Of a stretch of DNA of 27,817 bases, positions 25,170 to 27,817 are shown one piece after another. The stretch comes from UBA7185 sp964606855 (GTDB lineage Bacteria; Bacillota; Peptococcia; Peptococcales; Peptococcaceae). Position 1 is the stretch's first letter, and every line of letters starts with the position of its first letter. The stretch lies in contig CAZSHM010000021.1 in NCBI GenBank assembly GCA_964606855.1, positions 1-27,817 on the forward strand, in the 5' to 3' direction. The notes beneath the pieces were generated by a model that was not told the origin of the DNA, searched no databases, and saw only the letters and a program-made list of their open reading frames with translations. The position numbers and the translations under genes are program-made.

Positions 25170-25655
25170 ATGGCGCAGGCGGCTGAACAGACGAAACATC
25201 AGATAGTTTGGCAGAGGGGAATGCTGTTCTTGGCGCGCGGCTGCGGATCGGGACGCTTGCATCCCGCGCCGGGCACATGGGGGTCGCTGGCGGCTGCGCT
25301 GATCGGCGTCCTATGGGGATTCCTCGGCGGGATGCCGCTGCTGTTCATTCTGGCGGCGGGGCTGGCGGGCATCTATATTTGCGACAGCGGCGAAAAACAG
25401 CTGGGCATTCACGACGCCCCGGAGATTGTCTTTGACGAGTGGGTCGGAATGTGGATTGCCATGTGGCGCGTCCCCCTGGTGCTGGTGCCGGTCGCGTTCC
25501 TGCTCTTCCGCCTGTTTGACATTTCCAAGCTGAGCATCATCGGCAAAATTCAGGAACTGCCGGGAGGCCTGGGCATCATGGCCGATGATGTGCTGGCAGG
25601 CCTCTGCGGACGTCTGGTGCTCGCCGGGCTCATGCTCCTGCTGGCGCTGCTTTAA
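25170..25655 (+). CDS. pgpA: Phosphatidylglycerophosphatase A
   Basis: 161 aa membrane protein that dephosphorylates phosphatidylglycerol phosphate to phosphatidylglycerol. Family motifs: GCGSGRLHPAPGTWGSL at 25-40, IVFDEWVGMWI at 87-96, FRLFDISK near 113, and PGGLGIMADDVLAG at 131-144. The usual DE(V/W)VGM and DD pair are present. ATG 25170 follows AAGGAG and gives a standard N terminus; the frame is open further upstream to 25089 without a good site. It completes the two-step pathway begun by pgsA. Confidence 0.9.
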   Translation: MAQAAEQTKHQIVWQRGMLFLARGCGSGRLHPAPGTWGSLAAALIGVLWGFLGGMPLLFILAAGLAGIYICDSGEKQLGIHDAPEIVFDEWVGMWIAMWRVPLVLVPVAFLLFRLFDISKLSIIGKIQELPGGLGIMADDVLAGLCGRLVLAGLMLLLALL

Positions 25656-25678
25656 AGCGGCGCTGCTGTGCTCCCGCG

Positions 25679-25709
25679 GGAAACGGGTATGGCGAGTGTC
25701 TGCGTTTCC
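25679..25709. terminator. Weak hairpin between convergent genes
   Basis: GGAAACG (25679-25685) and CGTTTCC (25703-25709) form 7-bp arms with a 17-base loop between the convergent pgpA and acyltransferase genes. There is no clean U-run, so terminator function is only suggested by position. Confidence 0.25.
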
Positions 25710-25717
25710 ATGTCGCG

Positions 25718-26740
25718 CTAACAGATCCGTTTTCCCAGGAACGGAATTTTCCGGAGCAGCCAGCTGCAGCAGCAGCTCAGCAAGAAGACGAGAACCGTGA
25801 AGCAGGGGACAGACAGATAGGCAGGATAGGCAAGAATGGAAAATCCCATGTTCTCCAGAATCGTCATCACAAACGGATGCACCAGATATACCCCGAACAT
25901 ATACGGAGAGACCGATTCCAGAAAGCGCGAATACCTTTCCAGAAGCGGATTCATGGCATATTGGAAAAAGACAAATACGGCGACCGTCATCAGCACGATG
26001 TTGGGCATCCAGGGATCAAAATATCCGTAAGCGGCATCGGCTGCGAGACTTCTTCGCAGGTTGGCGACCACGGTCCACAGCAGGCTGCCGATTCCAAGTG
26101 CGTAGATGCCGTACCGCATGCCGCGCGGCAGGCGGGTTTGCCGCAGATAGTACCCCAGCAGAAAATATCCGACGAAACCGGCGGTAAAGTAGAAATAGGT
26201 GTTTTGCCGCAGGAGTTGTGCCCATTCCCAAGGCAGGTTCGGCAGAATAACCGTGAGGCAAAGCGTCAAAAGGAGAAAATATTCCGTCAGCCCTTTCTTT
26301 TTGACGAATTCGCGCAGGAAGGGCAGGATCAGATATAGTCCTAGGAGCATCTTACAGTACCACAAGTGATAATGGCCGGCCCAAAAGGCCCTGGTGACAT
26401 ACGCCCAATCAATTTCCAGATGCCGGAGGGCGTTCCAGAGCACGTCGCTCCACGTTGCGTAAAACAGCGACCAGAATATCCACACGAGGACAATGCGCTT
26501 GCAGTATTTCGTGAAGACATCGCGCAGCGTTATATCGCGCTGCGGATCCAGCAACAGCATGCCGCTCAACATGACAAAGATGGGGACTGCCGGTCTGGCG
26601 AGAGAGTCAAAGAGATTGTACACTTTCCAGGCGGAGGAGGTGACGGGTGTGCTGCTCCAGTATTGGGCGGAGACATGCAGCAGGATGACCATGAAGGCAG
26701 CACAGATGCGCAGCCCGTCCGCAAAAGAGATTCGTTTCAT
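25718..26740 (-). CDS. Acyltransferase family 3 membrane protein
   Basis: 340 aa with about ten hydrophobic segments, typical of the OafA/WecH-type acyltransferase 3 family that O-acetylates surface polysaccharides, peptidoglycan or lipids. It starts RISFADGLRICAAFMVILLHVSAQYW; the conserved His near residue 22 is the expected catalytic residue. It also has FVMLSGMLLL and HLWYCKMLLGLYLILP, normal in the family. The ATG at 26740 is 6 bases after GGGAGGG; the reading frame extends 68 codons further upstream through the palindrome, without support. Base composition is more AT-rich than the genes to its left. The acceptor is unknown. Confidence 0.85.
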   Translation of the reverse strand: MKRISFADGLRICAAFMVILLHVSAQYWSSTPVTSSAWKVYNLFDSLARPAVPIFVMLSGMLLLDPQRDITLRDVFTKYCKRIVLVWIFWSLFYATWSDVLWNALRHLEIDWAYVTRAFWAGHYHLWYCKMLLGLYLILPFLREFVKKKGLTEYFLLLTLCLTVILPNLPWEWAQLLRQNTYFYFTAGFVGYFLLGYYLRQTRLPRGMRYGIYALGIGSLLWTVVANLRRSLAADAAYGYFDPWMPNIVLMTVAVFVFFQYAMNPLLERYSRFLESVSPYMFGVYLVHPFVMTILENMGFSILAYPAYLSVPCFTVLVFLLSCCCSWLLRKIPFLGKRIC

Positions 26741-26754
26741 GAAGATCCCTCCCA

Positions 26755-26812
26755 CCGCCATTATACCCAATTTTTCGAGATATTGCGACAGAAAAATTGG
26801 GTATGCTGGCGG
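26755..26812. repeat. Large intergenic palindrome, possible operator or hairpin
   Basis: Perfect 14-bp arms ATACCCAATTTTTC (26763-26776) and its reverse complement (26791-26804) flank a 14-base loop. After a 2-base mismatch they extend by CCGCCA (26755-26760) and TGGCGG (26807-26812). It lies between the divergent acyltransferase and DUF1287 genes; on the minus strand its inner arm contains a TATAAT (26757-26762 region) that could be the acyltransferase -10, with a poor -35. Confidence 0.75.
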
Positions 26813-26929
26813 CTTTTCTGACAAAATCTTCCCATGCTCCGCCGGTTGTGCCAGGATCGCTGTTCGATGCCCCCTTTCTGTCAAGTCCGAAAGCTTTAAG
26901 CTGTAAACCATATTAGGAGGGTTCTGATC

Positions 26930-27601
26930 ATGCGAAAAAAGCACAAGATACTCGTGGGCATTCTTCTTGCCGCAGCGGCCGTAGCAGCCCTTGTCCTGCT
27001 CGGGATTGATCAGGGGTGGATTTGCATGACTTCATCTGAAAGACCTCCGGATCTCTATCAGGGAACTATCCCGCAAGCGGAGAGTCTGACGGATGCGGAC
27101 GGCGACGGAACGGATGACCAGACAGATATTCTGAACAGCGCTCTGGAGTATATCCGCACAAAACCGGTCTACAAGAGCAGATACTATACGGGAGGGTATC
27201 CTGCGGATTCGTATGGAGTGTGCACGGATGTGGTTGCGTTTGCACTCCGCGGCGCGGGATATGATCTGCGGCAGCTTGTAGCGGAGGATATCCGGGCGCA
27301 TCCCGACAAGTATGCCGTCAAACAGCCGGATCCCGACATTGATTTCAGGCGCGTTCCAAATCTCAGCGTTTTTTTTGCCGGAAACGCGGTTTCCCTTACT
27401 ACAGACGTGAAGGATCTGGAAGCCTGGCAGGGCGGGGATATTATCCTTTTTCAAAAGCATATCGGAATTGTGTCCGACCGGAGAAATGCAGACGGCATAC
27501 CTTATGTGATTCATCACAACAGTCCATGGCAGAGACGTTACGAAGAAGATATTCTGGGAAAAAGATCGGATATCACGGGACACTATCGCATGTCGCCCTG
27601 A
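26930..27601 (+). CDS. Secreted or membrane-anchored DUF1287 protein
   Basis: 223 aa. A basic start and a hydrophobic stretch at about 7-25 form a signal peptide or anchor. Residues 55-66 (DADGDGTDDQTD) look like a calcium-binding loop of the EF-hand or thrombospondin-3 type. The DUF1287 domain follows: GVCTDVVAFALRGAGYDL with Cys near 98, WQGGDIILFQKHIGIVSD with His near 177, YVIHHNSPWQ, and a final ITGHYR. The Cys and two His arrangement recalls NlpC/P60-like cysteine peptidases or amidases, so a cell-wall hydrolase role is plausible but unproven. AGGAGGG precedes the ATG with ideal spacing. Base composition is low in GC for this window. Confidence 0.82.
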   Translation: MRKKHKILVGILLAAAAVAALVLLGIDQGWICMTSSERPPDLYQGTIPQAESLTDADGDGTDDQTDILNSALEYIRTKPVYKSRYYTGGYPADSYGVCTDVVAFALRGAGYDLRQLVAEDIRAHPDKYAVKQPDPDIDFRRVPNLSVFFAGNAVSLTTDVKDLEAWQGGDIILFQKHIGIVSDRRNADGIPYVIHHNSPWQRRYEEDILGKRSDITGHYRMSP

Positions 27602-27686
27602 CGGCATCGATACAGTTCCGTCTTTCGAGCACAAGATTCCTCGCGATCCCACGCGATGCGTATGGCGTCGAGGGAGAATTTTATTT

Positions 27687-27724
27687 GCCGAACCACCGGA
27701 GTCTCCGGCGGCCTCGGCGTTTTT
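27687..27724 (+). terminator. Intrinsic terminator after the DUF1287 gene
   Basis: GCCGA (27687-27691) pairs with TCGGC (27714-27718) around an inner CCGGA-GTC-TCCGG hairpin (27696-27708), followed by TTTTT at 27720-27724. It lies 86 bases after the stop codon. The rest of 27602-27817 shows no gene I can support. Confidence 0.65.
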
Positions 27725-27817
27725 CGTGCCGCGAACGTGTTGCCGGCAGGGGAAATTATCCGCCGCTTTTTCCGAGCTGAAACCTTTCACAAATCCCATC
27801 AAATCCGATCTTCCGAG

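Noticed and set aside
25644..25663. Palindrome around the pgpA stop codon considered as a terminator
   Set aside because: The arms include the stop codon, contain a mismatch and have no U-run after them.

Overview
The window is a GC-rich (roughly 60% or more over most of its length) bacterial chromosome segment. It carries one 100-N scaffold gap, so it comes from a draft assembly. Gene order and content point to an anaerobic Bacillota lineage, Clostridia or Negativicutes: a rimP-nusA-ylxR-infB-rbfA-nrnA-truB-ribF translation operon, then ftsK, a RodZ-like gene, rimO, pgsA and pgpA, plus a clostridial-type HdrABC/Flx electron-transfer operon. Many starts are TTG or GTG behind strong Shine-Dalgarno sequences. 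The lineage is inferred from gene order only.

Region 1 (about 230-7640) is one tightly packed operon, hdrC-hdrB-hdrA-flxD-flxC-flxB-flxA plus a small membrane-anchored protein of unknown function. It should build a soluble, flavin-based electron-bifurcating NAD(P)H dehydrogenase/heterodisulfide reductase complex. hdrA is split by an in-frame TAG at codon 90, followed at once by an ATG in the same frame.

Region 2 (about 7640-16920) is the transcription/translation operon. It starts at a near-consensus promoter with a structured leader and ends at a bidirectional terminator. Two of its proteins are unusual. NusA ends in a 16-copy acidic YDES(D/E) pentapeptide repeat. IF-2 has a long Gly/Gln/Asp/Arg-rich pentapeptide repeat, inside which the assembly gap falls. 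ylxQ is absent between ylxR and infB.

Region 3 (16950-18643) is a small redox module: two flavoprotein genes on the minus strand, divergent from an HxlR-family regulator whose promoter is covered by inverted repeats.

Region 4 (18690-25655) holds housekeeping genes for chromosome segregation (ftsK), cell shape (RodZ-like), S12 modification (rimO) and phosphatidylglycerol synthesis (pgsA, pgpA).

Region 5 (25700-27817) is visibly more AT-rich. It carries a membrane acyltransferase (minus) and a secreted or anchored DUF1287 protein (plus), which diverge from a large intergenic palindrome. I saw no tRNA, rRNA, CRISPR array, transposase or phage gene.
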